In this document: one piece after another, positions 32,886 to 41,675 of the stretch
How positions within the stretch are numbered: the stretch's first letter is position 1
Layout of the letters: each line of letters opens with the position of its first letter
DNA from: an uncultured Collinsella sp.
Lineage (GTDB): Bacteria > Actinomycetota > Coriobacteriia > Coriobacteriales > Coriobacteriaceae
Direction of reading: 5' to 3'
Assembly: GCA_958421275.1 (NCBI GenBank)
Contig: CATZLI010000002.1
Span: forward strand, 230,208-294,207
DNA length: 64,000 nucleotides
The notes under the pieces: generated by a model
What the model was told of the DNA's origin: nothing
Database searches by the model: none
What the model saw: the letters and a program-made list of their open reading frames with translations, nothing else
Position numbers and translations under genes: made by a program

Positions 32886-33911
32886 TTAAGCAACGAACTT
32901 CTCGAAGTACTTGATGGTGCGGACCATCTGAGAGGTGTAGGAGTTCTCGTTGTCGTACCAAGAGGTAACCTGAACGAGGGTCTGGCCGTTGCCGAGATCA
33001 GAGCACATGGTCTGAGTGGCGTCGAAGATGGAGCCGTGGGTCTCGCCGACGATGTCGCGGGAGACGATCTGGTCCTCGTTGTAGGCGAAGGTATCGGGGA
33101 TGGTCTCGGCGTAGGCCTTCATGGCAGCGTTGACCTCGTCGACGGTGACCTTCTTGTCAACGACGGCGTAGAGGTTGGTCAGCGAGCCGGTCGGCGTCGG
33201 GACGCGCTGGGCGGCACCGATGAGCTTGCCGTTGAGCTCGGGGAGAACCAGGCCGATGGCCTTGGCAGCGCCCGTGGTGTTCGGGACGATGTTCTCGGAG
33301 CAGGCGCGGGAGCGACGGAAGTTGCCCTTGCGCTGCGGGCCGTCGAGCGGCATCTGGTCGCCGGTGAAGGCGTGGATGGTGGTCATGATGCCGGACACGA
33401 TGGGAGCGAAGTCGTTCAGACCCTTGGCCATCGGGGCGAGGCAGTTGGTGGTGCAGGAAGCAGCGGAGATGATGTTGTCCTCAGCGGTCAGCGTCTCATG
33501 GTTGACGTTGTACACGATGGTGGGCAGATCGCTGCCAGCCGGAGCGGAGATGACGACCTTCTTGGCGCCAGCGTTGATGTGAGCCTGAGCCTTAGCCTTG
33601 CTGGTGTAGAAGCCGGTGCACTCGAGAACGACGTCGACGTCGAGGTCGCCCCAAGGCAGGTTGTTGGCGTCGGCCTCCTTGTAGATCTTGATCTCCTTGC
33701 CGTCAACGGTGATGGAATCCTCGCCAGCAACGACCTCGTGATCGCGAGCATAGTTGCCCTGCGTGGAGTCGTACTTCAGCAGGTAAGCGAGCATATCGGG
33801 AGAGGTGAGGTCGTTGATAGCGACGATCTCGGAGCCCTCATGACCGAACATCTGACGGAAAGCCAGACGACCGATGCGACCGAAGCCGTTAATAGCAACC
33901 TTTACTGCCAT
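32886..33911 (-). CDS. gap: Glyceraldehyde-3-phosphate dehydrogenase
   Basis: A 341-residue NAD-dependent GAPDH. It has the N-terminal dinucleotide fold [14 protein letters not shown], catalytic Cys in [13 protein letters not shown] and the His-containing segment [23 protein letters not shown] precedes the ATG. It heads the glycolytic gene series. A strong terminator directly after it suggests extra monocistronic gap mRNA. Confidence 0.96.
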   Translation of the reverse strand: MAVKVAINGFGRIGRLAFRQMFGHEGSEIVAINDLTSPDMLAYLLKYDSTQGNYARDHEVVAGEDSITVDGKEIKIYKEADANNLPWGDLDVDVVLECTGFYTSKAKAQAHINAGAKKVVISAPAGSDLPTIVYNVNHETLTAEDNIISAASCTTNCLAPMAKGLNDFAPIVSGIMTTIHAFTGDQMPLDGPQRKGNFRRSRACSENIVPNTTGAAKAIGLVLPELNGKLIGAAQRVPTPTGSLTNLYAVVDKKVTVDEVNAAMKAYAETIPDTFAYNEDQIVSRDIVGETHGSIFDATQTMCSDLGNGQTLVQVTSWYDNENSYTSQMVRTIKYFEKFVA

Positions 33912-34045
33912 TGTGTCTCCTTTCGTAAGGCCCCCGCAAGCTACAGCGCCTGCCGTTGAGGCCCACAAACTAACCACTCGCCTAATATACCTTTTTTTTG
34001 ACTTGAATTTCACGAGAATGCTCGAAATTGAAAATCAAATTTACG

Positions 34046-34059
34046 TTAAAACGTTTTAA
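34046..34059. promoter_or_regulatory. Perfect palindrome upstream of gap
   Basis: TTAAAACGTTTTAA lies about 135 bp upstream of the gap start in AT-rich DNA. The central CG and AT-rich flanks resemble LacI-family or catabolite operators. A TATATT (-10-like) hexamer follows nearer gap, but no good -35 is seen. Confidence 0.45.
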
Positions 34060-34104
34060 AGGATAAAATAGCAGCTAAATCCGTATATAAGTCGATACTG
34101 TAAA

Positions 34105-35034
34105 CTACTTGTTTGCTTCAATGAGCTTTTCAAGCCGTAAAACACGATGGTAGAGAGCTGACTTCGACAAGGGAGGGTCAGCCATCTCCCCCAAATCACG
34201 CAGTGACAGATCGGGATAGCGCTCGCGCAGGTCGCAAAAGACCGCCAAGGCATCCGGAAGCGCATCGCGAAGACCACGCTGCTCGAGCTCATCGATAAGC
34301 GCAAGCTGATGTTGGGCGGCACCGGCGCTTCTGGTCTGGTTGGCGAGCTCGGCGTTCACGCGACGGTTCACATCGTTCTTAACCAACTTGACCGCGCGCG
34401 CCTCCTCAATCTCGGCAACGCTGCGCTTGGCACCAATCAGCTTTAAAAGATGCTCGATTTCCTCGGCGCTCTTAATGTACACGGCATAAGACCCCCGCCG
34501 CGCATTAACACGCGCGTGGACCCCAATCTGCTCCAACAGGTCGCAAAGCCCCTTGGCATATTGCTCGCCCTGCACCGCGATCTCCAAATGAAAGTCACCG
34601 CGTGGATCGGCCACGAAGCCGCCCGCGATGAGTGCGCCGCGGATATAGGCAAGTCTACAGCAAGGACGCGCAACGATATGTCGGGGCACGCCGGCGACAA
34701 GTCCTCCCCTACGGTCGAGGATACCCAGCAGCACCAGAGCCTTATCCAAATCGGGCTGATCAGGCAAGGTGATGAGGTAGTTTCGAACCTTATGCAAGAC
34801 AGATTTGCGAACGGTGAACTCCGTTTTGAGCTTAAGGATACGATGCGTCAGCGTGATCATCGTGCGCGCGACGGCTCCCGTCTCAGTCGCAACCGTCAAG
34901 CGATACCGCCCAGAGCCGGTAAGCGAGAGCGTACCACTCACGCGCGTGAGGGCGGCAAGCGTCGACAAGTCGCAGTATTCACATTCGGGTTCGCAGCGCG
35001 CAAGCTCGTCGCGCACCTCAGCGGTAAACGACAT
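34105..35034 (-). CDS. whiA: Sporulation/cell-division regulator WhiA
   Basis: A 309-residue WhiA, a DNA-binding protein with a degenerate LAGLIDADG homing-endonuclease-like N-terminal part and a C-terminal helix-turn-helix. Visible are MSFTAEVRDELARCEP at the start, CCRLAYIRGALIAGGFV in the centre and LSLRDLGEMADPPLSKSALYHRVLRLEKL at the end. It binds DNA and affects division. It follows rapZ by six bases. YvcK, normally between them, is missing here. Confidence 0.94.
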   Translation of the reverse strand: MSFTAEVRDELARCEPECEYCDLSTLAALTRVSGTLSLTGSGRYRLTVATETGAVARTMITLTHRILKLKTEFTVRKSVLHKVRNYLITLPDQPDLDKALVLLGILDRRGGLVAGVPRHIVARPCCRLAYIRGALIAGGFVADPRGDFHLEIAVQGEQYAKGLCDLLEQIGVHARVNARRGSYAVYIKSAEEIEHLLKLIGAKRSVAEIEEARAVKLVKNDVNRRVNAELANQTRSAGAAQHQLALIDELEQRGLRDALPDALAVFCDLRERYPDLSLRDLGEMADPPLSKSALYHRVLRLEKLIEANK

Positions 35035-35040
35035 GCAGGC

Positions 35041-35943
35041 CTATGCCTTCGTGTTGGCGCGCGACAGGTCGCGGTGGGAGATGCTCACGTGGTACTGAGC
35101 GCCTTCCAGGTAACGAGCCGTGGCCTCGGCAATGGCAACGCTGCGGTGCTGGCCGCCCGTGCAGCCGATGGCGATAGAAAGCTGCGGCTTGCCCTCCGCG
35201 ATATAGCCCGGCATGACCGTATCGAGCAGCTGTGTCCAAGCCTTCCAAAACTCCTGCGTCTTGGGATGGTCCAGAACAAAATCGGAGACCTTTTTATCGA
35301 GACCGGTCATCGTGCGCATCTCGGGATCGTAGAACGGATTGGGCAGGAAGCGGACGTCAATCATAATGTCCGCCTCGACGGGCATGCCGTGCTTAAAGCC
35401 AAACGAGAACACGTGGACGTCCATGAGCTGCTGGTCGGACAGCTCGGAAAATGCCATGCGTAGCTTGTTGCGCAGCGCAGAGGTGCGCAGACGGCTCGTG
35501 TCGATAATCATATCGGCTCGGTCGCGCACGCCCTGTAGCTGAAGGCGCTCGCGCTGAATGGCATCGGCCGTAGTCTCCCCCGGCTTGGCAATGGGATGAC
35601 GGCGGCGATTTTCGCTGTAGCGACGAATCAGCACCTCGTCAGACGCCTCCAGGAACACGATGTCGCAGCTCATCTCGCGCTCTTCGAGCGCGGCGACCGC
35701 ATCGAGCAGCTCGTCGAACAAGCCCTGGCTACGCAAATCGCAGGTGACGGCGAGATGCCTGCCCACGCCCGTATTGATGCCGACGAGCTCGGCAAGCTGG
35801 GCGATGAGACGTGGAGGCAGGTTATCGATGCAAAAATAGCCCATGTCCTCGAACACGTGCATGGCCTGCGTGCGGCCCGATCCGGACATTCCGGTGATGA
35901 TGACGATATCGGGGATGCGCTCCGAGCGCTCCGCCGCATCCAT
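35041..35943 (-). CDS. rapZ: RapZ/YvcJ nucleotide-binding protein
   Basis: A 300-residue P-loop protein. The N-terminal kinase-like domain has the modified Walker A GMSGSGRTQ. The C-terminal domain has the conserved segments HVFSFGFKHGMP, DVRFLPNPFYDPEMR and IGCTGGQHRSVAIAE. In E. coli RapZ controls GlcN-6-P synthase through small RNAs; in Gram-positives the role is less clear. AGGGAG precedes the ATG at 35943. The nan operon terminator is just upstream. Confidence 0.94.
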   Translation of the reverse strand: MDAAERSERIPDIVIITGMSGSGRTQAMHVFEDMGYFCIDNLPPRLIAQLAELVGINTGVGRHLAVTCDLRSQGLFDELLDAVAALEEREMSCDIVFLEASDEVLIRRYSENRRRHPIAKPGETTADAIQRERLQLQGVRDRADMIIDTSRLRTSALRNKLRMAFSELSDQQLMDVHVFSFGFKHGMPVEADIMIDVRFLPNPFYDPEMRTMTGLDKKVSDFVLDHPKTQEFWKAWTQLLDTVMPGYIAEGKPQLSIAIGCTGGQHRSVAIAEATARYLEGAQYHVSISHRDLSRANTKA

Positions 35944-35974
35944 GGCATCTCCCTTTTGCATGTGCTGCCTCCCG

Positions 35975-36011
35975 AAAACAAGCGCGGGACCCAGCAACCC
36001 GGATCCCGCGC
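35975..36011 (-). terminator. Terminator of the nan operon
   Basis: Perfect 8-bp outer stem (35982-35989 with 36004-36011, arm GCGCGGGA) with TTGTTTTC after it on the minus strand, about 50 bp after the nanE stop. Confidence 0.85.
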
Positions 36012-36062
36012 GGTCAATTGCCTATATTGAGTATACCGCCCCGAGCGGATACGAGGCCTGTC

Positions 36063-36749
36063 TTACGCCTCAAGCGCAGCCTTGAACCAACTCGTAATAC
36101 TCGTGGGGTGCGTGATGGCGGTGCCGACGACAACGGCCCAGGCGCCAGCATCGATCGCGGCGCGAGCCTCCTCGGGCGTATGCACGCGACCCTCGCAAAT
36201 GATGGGAAGGCCGGGGAATTCCTCGGTCGCCTGACGCAGGAGCGGCAGATCGGGGCCATCGGCCATGGTGCAGTCGATGGCGGCGACGCCGTGAGAAAGC
36301 GTGGTGGATACCAGGTCAAAGCCCATATCAGCAGCACGGCGAATATCCTCGATGGTGGCACAATCCGCCATCAGGAGCACACCCTCCTCGTGCAGAGGAC
36401 GGAAGGTATCCTCGACCGTCTTGCCATCGGGGCGCGGACGATCGGTGGCGTCGATCGCCACGATATCGGCACCGGCAGCAACGCAGGCGCGAGCGTGACG
36501 CAGCGTCGGCGTGATGTAAACGCCCTCGTGCCCATCCTTCCACAGACCGATGACGGGAACCTCACAGCGACCCTTAATGGCGGCAATGTCGGCAAGGCCC
36601 TGGCAGCGAATGGCGGCGGCGCCGCCGAGCTCGCAAGCGCGAGACATTTGAGCCATGGTCTCGGGCGTACGAAGCGGCTCGCCCATATACGCCTGAACGC
36701 TCACGACGAGCTTGCCCTTCAGGGATTGAATCAATGGATCAACGGTCAT
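36063..36749 (-). CDS. nanE: N-acetylmannosamine-6-phosphate 2-epimerase
   Basis: A 228-residue TIM-barrel epimerase converting ManNAc-6-P to GlcNAc-6-P. Family motifs include LVVSVQAYMGEPLR at the N-terminus, GLWKDGHEGVYITPT (catalytic Lys region), IVAIDATDRPRPDG and CEGRVHTPEEA with AVVVGTAITHP. It is the last gene of the nan operon. Its product feeds nagA/nagB, which are not in this window. Confidence 0.95.
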   Translation of the reverse strand: MTVDPLIQSLKGKLVVSVQAYMGEPLRTPETMAQMSRACELGGAAAIRCQGLADIAAIKGRCEVPVIGLWKDGHEGVYITPTLRHARACVAAGADIVAIDATDRPRPDGKTVEDTFRPLHEEGVLLMADCATIEDIRRAADMGFDLVSTTLSHGVAAIDCTMADGPDLPLLRQATEEFPGLPIICEGRVHTPEEARAAIDAGAWAVVVGTAITHPTSITSWFKAALEA

Positions 36750-36772
36750 AAGGCTGTAACCTTTCTCAGAAC

Positions 36773-36803
36773 AGCCTCCCGAGGCGTGTTGTCTCGGGAG
36801 GCT
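36773..36803 (-). terminator. Intercistronic stem-loop between nanK and nanE
   Basis: An 11-bp perfect stem (36773-36783 with 36793-36803, arm AGCCTCCCGAG) without a T run. Confidence 0.7.
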
Positions 36804-36819
36804 CCTACAGAAGATACGT

Positions 36820-37785
36820 TTACTTCAACGAGGCAAGAAGATGCTCAGCGGCACCGATGAGCGGAGCATCGCCCTCCAGAGAACCGATGAGGATCGGCGT
36901 GTCCTGAAGCGGATCGAGCGCCTGGCTGGCATAGCCCTCGTGCACCGAATCCTTCCACGTCTGTGAACGCCAATCGGGACCTTGGTGAATCACGCCACCC
37001 GAAAGCACGATGACCTCGGGGTCCAGGATGTTAGCGAGCGAGCCCAAGCTGGCACCCAGCGCAAAGCCGGCGTCATGGATGACCTCGGTCGCCTTTGCGT
37101 CGCCCGCGCGGCACAGGTCGTTCACATCGCGACCGACCGAAGGACGGCTGGGGTCGACGCGGCCAAAACGCTCATCGTACATTCGACCAATGGAAGTGCC
37201 CGAAGCAACCGACTCCAGATGGCCAGAACGCCCGCAAGCGCAGGGAATGCCGGCGGCAGCCGAGCACTCTATGTGGCCCATATGGCCAGCAGCACCATGG
37301 AAGCCTTGCATCACGCGGCCGTTCTCGACATATGCGCCGCCGATGCCCGTACCGATGCCAAGACACAAGACGGAGAACTTGCCCTTGCCGACGCCCCAGT
37401 GGGCCTCGCCCAGAGCATGAGCCTGCACGTCGCCTACAACGGCAACGGGAAGACCGAGGTCCTCGCGCAGACGCGGCCCCAACTGGACGCCGGACCAGCC
37501 GGGCATGATCTCGTTGGCATACGCGATGGCGCCCGTCTTGGGATCGACGACGCCGGCGGCACCAATGCCGACGCCAAGGACCTCGACATCGGGATTCGCC
37601 TCGAGAGCAGCCTTGATGGACGCCTCGATACGCTGGAAGACGGCCTCGCCGCCCTCTTGGGCCTCGGTGAGAACCTCGGCCTCAAAAACGGGATGGGGCA
37701 CGCTGCCGTCAGCCGGGTACTCCATGATGGCAGTCGCGATCTTAGTTCCGCCGATATCGACAGAGCAGACGTACTTGTTCTCCAT
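36820..37785 (-). CDS. nanK: ROK-family kinase, probable N-acetylmannosamine kinase
   Basis: A 321-residue ROK sugar kinase. It has an N-terminal phosphate motif (SVDIGGTKIATAIME), the ROK signature GIGTGIGGAYVENGR and the zinc-binding segment GHMGHIECSAAAGIPCACGRSGHLE in which three Cys and one His are visible. It lacks an N-terminal helix-turn-helix, so it is an enzyme and not a NagC-type regulator. Its place between nanA and nanE makes ManNAc the probable substrate. GlcNAc or glucose kinase activity is possible. AAGGAGAGCGAC precedes the ATG. Confidence 0.87.
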   Translation of the reverse strand: MENKYVCSVDIGGTKIATAIMEYPADGSVPHPVFEAEVLTEAQEGGEAVFQRIEASIKAALEANPDVEVLGVGIGAAGVVDPKTGAIAYANEIMPGWSGVQLGPRLREDLGLPVAVVGDVQAHALGEAHWGVGKGKFSVLCLGIGTGIGGAYVENGRVMQGFHGAAGHMGHIECSAAAGIPCACGRSGHLESVASGTSIGRMYDERFGRVDPSRPSVGRDVNDLCRAGDAKATEVIHDAGFALGASLGSLANILDPEVIVLSGGVIHQGPDWRSQTWKDSVHEGYASQALDPLQDTPILIGSLEGDAPLIGAAEHLLASLK

Positions 37786-37850
37786 GTCGCTCTCCTTAGG
37801 AGATAAAAAACAACTACAGGAAATGAAAGCGGCGTTATCGCCGCAGCTTG

Positions 37851-37960
37851 GTAAAGGTTTCCCGAGTGCCCGAGGTTGGGGTGAAAGCGGTCGGGCGTTG
37901 ACCTAATGGGTCACGCTCGACCGCTTGAGCCCCAAAATCGGGTGCCCGGGGAAGCTTTAC
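37851..37960. repeat. 110-bp imperfect palindrome at the nanA 3' end
   Basis: The two halves (37851-37903 and 37909-37960) are about 75-80% complementary. Matched blocks include GTAAAG/CTTTAC at the ends and TGACC/GGTCA around a TAATG centre. It starts in the last codon of nanA and ends 65 bp before the nanK start. Confidence 0.75.
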
Positions 37961-38877
37961 AGGAGACCGTTGTCCTGGAGGACCTTCCTAATCGCCTCGA
38001 CATTCTCGCCGGTCATGGCCTTCACCGGGCGCGGCATGGTCGGGCTGTCGAAGATGCCCATGAGGTTCATAGCGGTCTTGAAGGCGCCGACGCCACCGGC
38101 ATAGCCCTGGACACCCGAGGTGACATCCCAGATGTGCGAAATCTCATTGAGGCGATCCTGCTCGGCCTTGACGGTAGCCCAGTCACCAGCCTGAGCGGCC
38201 TTCCACTGACGCACGTAGCCCTCGGGCTCAACGTTGGCGAGACCCGGAACGGAACCGTCGGCGCCACCGAGGTAGGCGCCGTCGACAACAACCTCGTGAC
38301 CGGTGAGGATGCTCATCGGATGGCCGTTCTTCTCGTTCTCCTGAACGAGGTAGCGGAACGAGATGTCATCACCCGAGGAATCCTTGACGCCGGCCAGAAC
38401 GCCCTCGGCACCGAGTTTGGCAAGGAGCTTCCACGGGAGCTTGGTGTGGACACACACGGGGATGTCATAGGCGAAGATGGGCAGGTCGAGTTCCTCATGC
38501 AGGATGCGGAAGTGCTCCTCGACCTCGGTCATGCCCTGCAGGGCATAGAACGGGCAGGTGGCGACAAGCGCATCGGCGCCCAGCTCCTGAGCGACCTTAC
38601 CGTGCTCGATCATGCGCTCGGTCTCGGTGTCGATGATGCCGACCAGAACGGGAACGCGGTGGTCGACGATACGGACGGCCTCGGAGATGATCTGACGGCG
38701 ACGCTCGTCGGTGGAGAAGACGACCTCGCCCGAGGAGCCCAGGAAGAACAAGCCATCGACGCCGGCATCGATCATGCGGTTGATGCTGCGCTCAAAGGAG
38801 GCAACATCGAGCTGGTGGTCTTCGGTATCGGGAACAACGACGGGAGGGATAACGCCGGTGAATTTCTGAGTTGCCAC
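37957..38877 (-). CDS. nanA: N-acetylneuraminate lyase (DHDPS superfamily)
   Basis: A 306-residue class I aldolase of the DHDPS/NAL superfamily. The Schiff-base Lys is K165 (LAGVKDSSGD), the catalytic Tyr is Y137 (FAYDIPV), and the carboxylate-binding motif is GSSGE near 47-51. It splits Neu5Ac into ManNAc and pyruvate, as its place with nanK and nanE shows. The GTG at 38877 has AAGGAG seven bases upstream. Sequence alone would also allow a related 2-keto-acid aldolase. Confidence 0.88.
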   Translation of the reverse strand: MATQKFTGVIPPVVVPDTEDHQLDVASFERSINRMIDAGVDGLFFLGSSGEVVFSTDERRRQIISEAVRIVDHRVPVLVGIIDTETERMIEHGKVAQELGADALVATCPFYALQGMTEVEEHFRILHEELDLPIFAYDIPVCVHTKLPWKLLAKLGAEGVLAGVKDSSGDDISFRYLVQENEKNGHPMSILTGHEVVVDGAYLGGADGSVPGLANVEPEGYVRQWKAAQAGDWATVKAEQDRLNEISHIWDVTSGVQGYAGGVGAFKTAMNLMGIFDSPTMPRPVKAMTGENVEAIRKVLQDNGLL

Positions 38878-38945
38878 AAGAATCTCCTTAGTTGTCTGGT
38901 GGGCAGCCCTATGCCGCCCACTCTTGTTGGCAGTGTCCAGGCCGT

Positions 38946-39797
38946 CTAGGCCAAAGAACACGAGTAGAACGTTTGGTTAAAAAAGTCGACGACTTCGTTT
39001 TCGAACGCATTGATGCGCTCGTGAGCGTATTTGGCATAGATGATATGTCTCCGGTCACACTCAAGACCGTTGAATACGGCAAACTGATCCTTGGGATCGC
39101 TCACGGTATCCATGAGCGATGTGCCCATGAGCACCGATCCGCGCACCCGAGACGACAGCGCCTCGAGGCCGCCAGGAAGCGGATTGGCAACCGCCGTGCA
39201 GGCGAGACCCCGCTCGTCCAGAGCAGAAACCGCCAGCGCGACTCCGCCGCCTAGACCCTCGCCCCATGCAAAGATGCGGTCGGGGTCCATGCCATCAAGA
39301 TTGCGCGCCACCTTCGCCAGCGCGCAACCCCAACGGACGCGCTCGACAAAAGCGGGCGAAGAAATCCCCCGCTGCAGGTCGTCCGCACCAGCAACATCGT
39401 CATCCAGCGCGAGGACGGCATACCCCATGGCGGCAAATCTCGTCATGTGATGCCAGCCGCGCACAGGCCGATCGATATCGTGGAACATCAGGCACAGCGG
39501 CACGCGCTCAGACACTCGGGCACGACCGACAGGCTCGATCAAACGAGCGTGAATCGCATCGTCACCGAGCTCAAAGGAGACCTCCGAGTAACGGGCGCAG
39601 GGGTTAACAAAGTCAATCGCCGTAATGGCCAGGCCTTGAATCTCAAGATTCGAAGCGCATGTCTCTAAATCAGAAACATCTGCTTGGACATCACCGCGCC
39701 AGTCCCGATATTCTGCGAGCCTTGACGAAACCGTTCCAGGAATTCCCACGAGCCCGGGGACAATCAGCTCATTAACATTGCTCTCGCACTTAGACAC
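38946..39797 (-). CDS. Esterase paralogue with Ser-to-Glu nucleophile change (pseudo-esterase)
   Basis: A 283-residue alpha/beta-hydrolase related to the AXE1-type esterase encoded just upstream. The nucleophile elbow is FAWGEGLGGG where the active paralogue has VNGASQGGG, so the Ser position is E180. The Asp (D230, MGTSLMD) and His (H259, KYAHERI) positions are kept. The fold motifs (CLMFHDIDRP, YAVLALDDD) remain. It is probably not a normal esterase. The GTG start overlaps the upstream stop by eight bases, with GGAGGGGAGG before it. It could bind a ligand or regulate its paralogue. Confidence 0.8.
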   Translation of the reverse strand: MSKCESNVNELIVPGLVGIPGTVSSRLAEYRDWRGDVQADVSDLETCASNLEIQGLAITAIDFVNPCARYSEVSFELGDDAIHARLIEPVGRARVSERVPLCLMFHDIDRPVRGWHHMTRFAAMGYAVLALDDDVAGADDLQRGISSPAFVERVRWGCALAKVARNLDGMDPDRIFAWGEGLGGGVALAVSALDERGLACTAVANPLPGGLEALSSRVRGSVLMGTSLMDTVSDPKDQFAVFNGLECDRRHIIYAKYAHERINAFENEVVDFFNQTFYSCSLA

Positions 39798-40767
39798 GAG
39801 CCTCCCCTCCCTTGCAGAAAAACGGAATGATCAGATCGTCAAAATCCTGAATCTCCTCGTGGCCAAAGCCTTCAAAGAACTCATGACGCTTTTCGCAGGT
39901 CAGGTTGTTATAGACCGCAAACTGCGTCGCTGGCGGGCAGACGATGTCGGCTGTGCCGGTGCCAAACAGCACGGGGCATTTGACCATAGGGGCAAAGTTC
40001 TTGGAATCGAAGTACGCCAGCTTGGCATAGGCTTCGTCAATACGAGTCGAGTCCTCGTCAAACCAGCGAGACCAATAGCGCAGGCCCTCGTAGGCAATGT
40101 CGTCTGCATCCAAATCCCAGACTAGGCGGAAATCTGACAGGAAGGGATAGAGGATGGCGGCACGATTGATAAGCTCGCTGTTAAGCGCACAGGTCGCAAT
40201 GCCCAAACCACCACCCTGCGACGCGCCGTTCACAAACACACGAGAAAGATCGATGCCCTCGAGCTCGCGAACAATACGGCACAGGATGCGAATATCTTGG
40301 TGCAAGCGGACATAGTAGAGGTTGGCCGGGTCGCCGTCGATGCCGGCGACGATATGCCCGGCAACCGTTGTGCCCTCAAATCCACCAATGTCCTCGGAGG
40401 GACCTCCTTGGCCGGGGCAGTCGAGGGCGATGAGTGCCATGCCCATGCCCGCAAACGACGCCTGCTCAAACCAGCTGCGGCTTGCACCCGGATACCCATG
40501 GAACTGAAGTACCAATGGCACGGGCTCGTCCGAGACAGGTTTAAGGTATTTGGCATGCAGGCGCGCGCCACACATGCCGGTATACCAGAGGTCGAAAAGC
40601 TGGCAGGTCGCGGCATCGGCGACCGATGCCGTCTCGATCGCATAGTCAAGCCCGACGGCGTCGGCCTCGGCCATGCGATCCTTCCAAAAGAGATCGAAAT
40701 CTGATGGACGGGGCATGGCGCCTCGGTATTCACCAAATTGATGTTGTAGCTCCTGAGCACTTGGCAT
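39790..40767 (-). CDS. AXE1-family acetylesterase, candidate sialate O-acetylesterase
   Basis: A 325-residue alpha/beta-hydrolase of the acetylxylan esterase/cephalosporin-C deacetylase family. The triad is S183 (NGASQGGG), D274 (GTGTADIVCPP) and H303 (GFGHEEI). The oxyanion region is VLQFHGYPGAS. No signal peptide is seen, so it acts in the cytosol. In a sialic-acid operon the most likely substrate is O-acetylated Neu5Ac, removing acetyl groups before the lyase. That is inferred from context. The ATG at 40767 is preferred to an upstream TTG, though the GAAAGG site is somewhat distant (15 bases). Confidence 0.83.
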   Translation of the reverse strand: MPSAQELQHQFGEYRGAMPRPSDFDLFWKDRMAEADAVGLDYAIETASVADAATCQLFDLWYTGMCGARLHAKYLKPVSDEPVPLVLQFHGYPGASRSWFEQASFAGMGMALIALDCPGQGGPSEDIGGFEGTTVAGHIVAGIDGDPANLYYVRLHQDIRILCRIVRELEGIDLSRVFVNGASQGGGLGIATCALNSELINRAAILYPFLSDFRLVWDLDADDIAYEGLRYWSRWFDEDSTRIDEAYAKLAYFDSKNFAPMVKCPVLFGTGTADIVCPPATQFAVYNNLTCEKRHEFFEGFGHEEIQDFDDLIIPFFCKGGEARV

Positions 40768-40803
40768 GGCTCGTGAACCCAACCTTTCGAAATCGCAACG
40801 GAG

Positions 40804-40831
40804 GTGCGCCCGGCAAGGGAACCGGGCGCAC
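40804..40831 (-). terminator. Intercistronic stem-loop after the importer genes
   Basis: A 10-bp perfect stem (40804-40813 with 40822-40831, arm GTGCGCCCGG) between the OppF-type ATPase gene and the esterase, without a T run. Confidence 0.7.
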
Positions 40832-40847
40832 GGGAGGGAAAGCGAGG

Positions 40848-41675
40848 CTACTCGCCGAGCTTGGGATGCAGCAGCGACGGCGCAGCGCCGAGCAGCATCT
40901 TGGTGTAGGGGTCCTGGGGGTGCTGGAAGACCTGCTTGGCCTCGCCCTGCTCGACGATCCTGCCGCCATTCATAACGATGATGTCGTCAGAGATATAGCG
41001 GACCGTCTGGATGTCATGGCTGATGAACACCATGGCCAGGCCGAGCTCCTTCTTAAGGTCGGTCAGCAGGTTCAGAATCTGTGCGCGGACCGAAACGTCC
41101 AGAGCCGAGGTGGGCTCGTCGGCGATGATAGCGTCGGGGTTCAGCGACAGGGCACGGGCAATTGCCACGCGCTGGCGCTGACCGCCCGAAAGCTGGCCGG
41201 GAAGAACCTCGGCGGCAGAGCTGGGCAGACCGGTGAGCTCCAAGAGTTCCTTGACGCGCTTCTCCTGCTCGGCCTCGGTACCCAAGTTGTGGACGCGCAT
41301 GGGGTCGAGCAGCTGCTCGCGAACGACCATGCGGGGGTTGAGCGCCGTGGCCGGGTTCTGGAACACGACCGAGATGACGCGACCCATGTGGCGACGGTCC
41401 TCGGCGGTACGTTTGGTAACGTCCTTGCCCTTAAAGTAGACCTTGCCGCTCGTGGGGGCCTGCAGGCCGCACATGACGTTGGCGGTGGTGGACTTACCGC
41501 AACCGGACTCGCCGACGATGCCGATCGTCTGACCGGGCATGAGCTTAATCGTTACACCCTGGACGGCGTGAACCAGGTTGGGGTGCAGAATCGAGCCGGT
41601 ACGGGTCCTAAAGGTGACGTGGACGTCATCAAGGAAGATGATCGGCTCGACGCCGTTGACTGCGGTCTCGCTCAT
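40848..41675 (-). CDS. ABC transporter ATPase of the nan operon (OppF/SatD type)
   Basis: A 275-residue ATPase with Walker A GESGCGKSTT, signature LSGGQRQRVAIARA and Walker B AIIADEPTSALD. It belongs to the Opp/Dpp group but lacks the long C-terminal Cys-rich tail. GGAGG is within the upstream gene end, and the ATG directly follows the preceding stop. It is the second ATPase needed beside the ATPase domain fused in the neighbouring gene. Together with the SBP, the permease and the fusion protein it should form a sialic-acid importer like SatABCD. Confidence 0.88.
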   Translation of the reverse strand: MSETAVNGVEPIIFLDDVHVTFRTRTGSILHPNLVHAVQGVTIKLMPGQTIGIVGESGCGKSTTANVMCGLQAPTSGKVYFKGKDVTKRTAEDRRHMGRVISVVFQNPATALNPRMVVREQLLDPMRVHNLGTEAEQEKRVKELLELTGLPSSAAEVLPGQLSGGQRQRVAIARALSLNPDAIIADEPTSALDVSVRAQILNLLTDLKKELGLAMVFISHDIQTVRYISDDIIVMNGGRIVEQGEAKQVFQHPQDPYTKMLLGAAPSLLHPKLGE

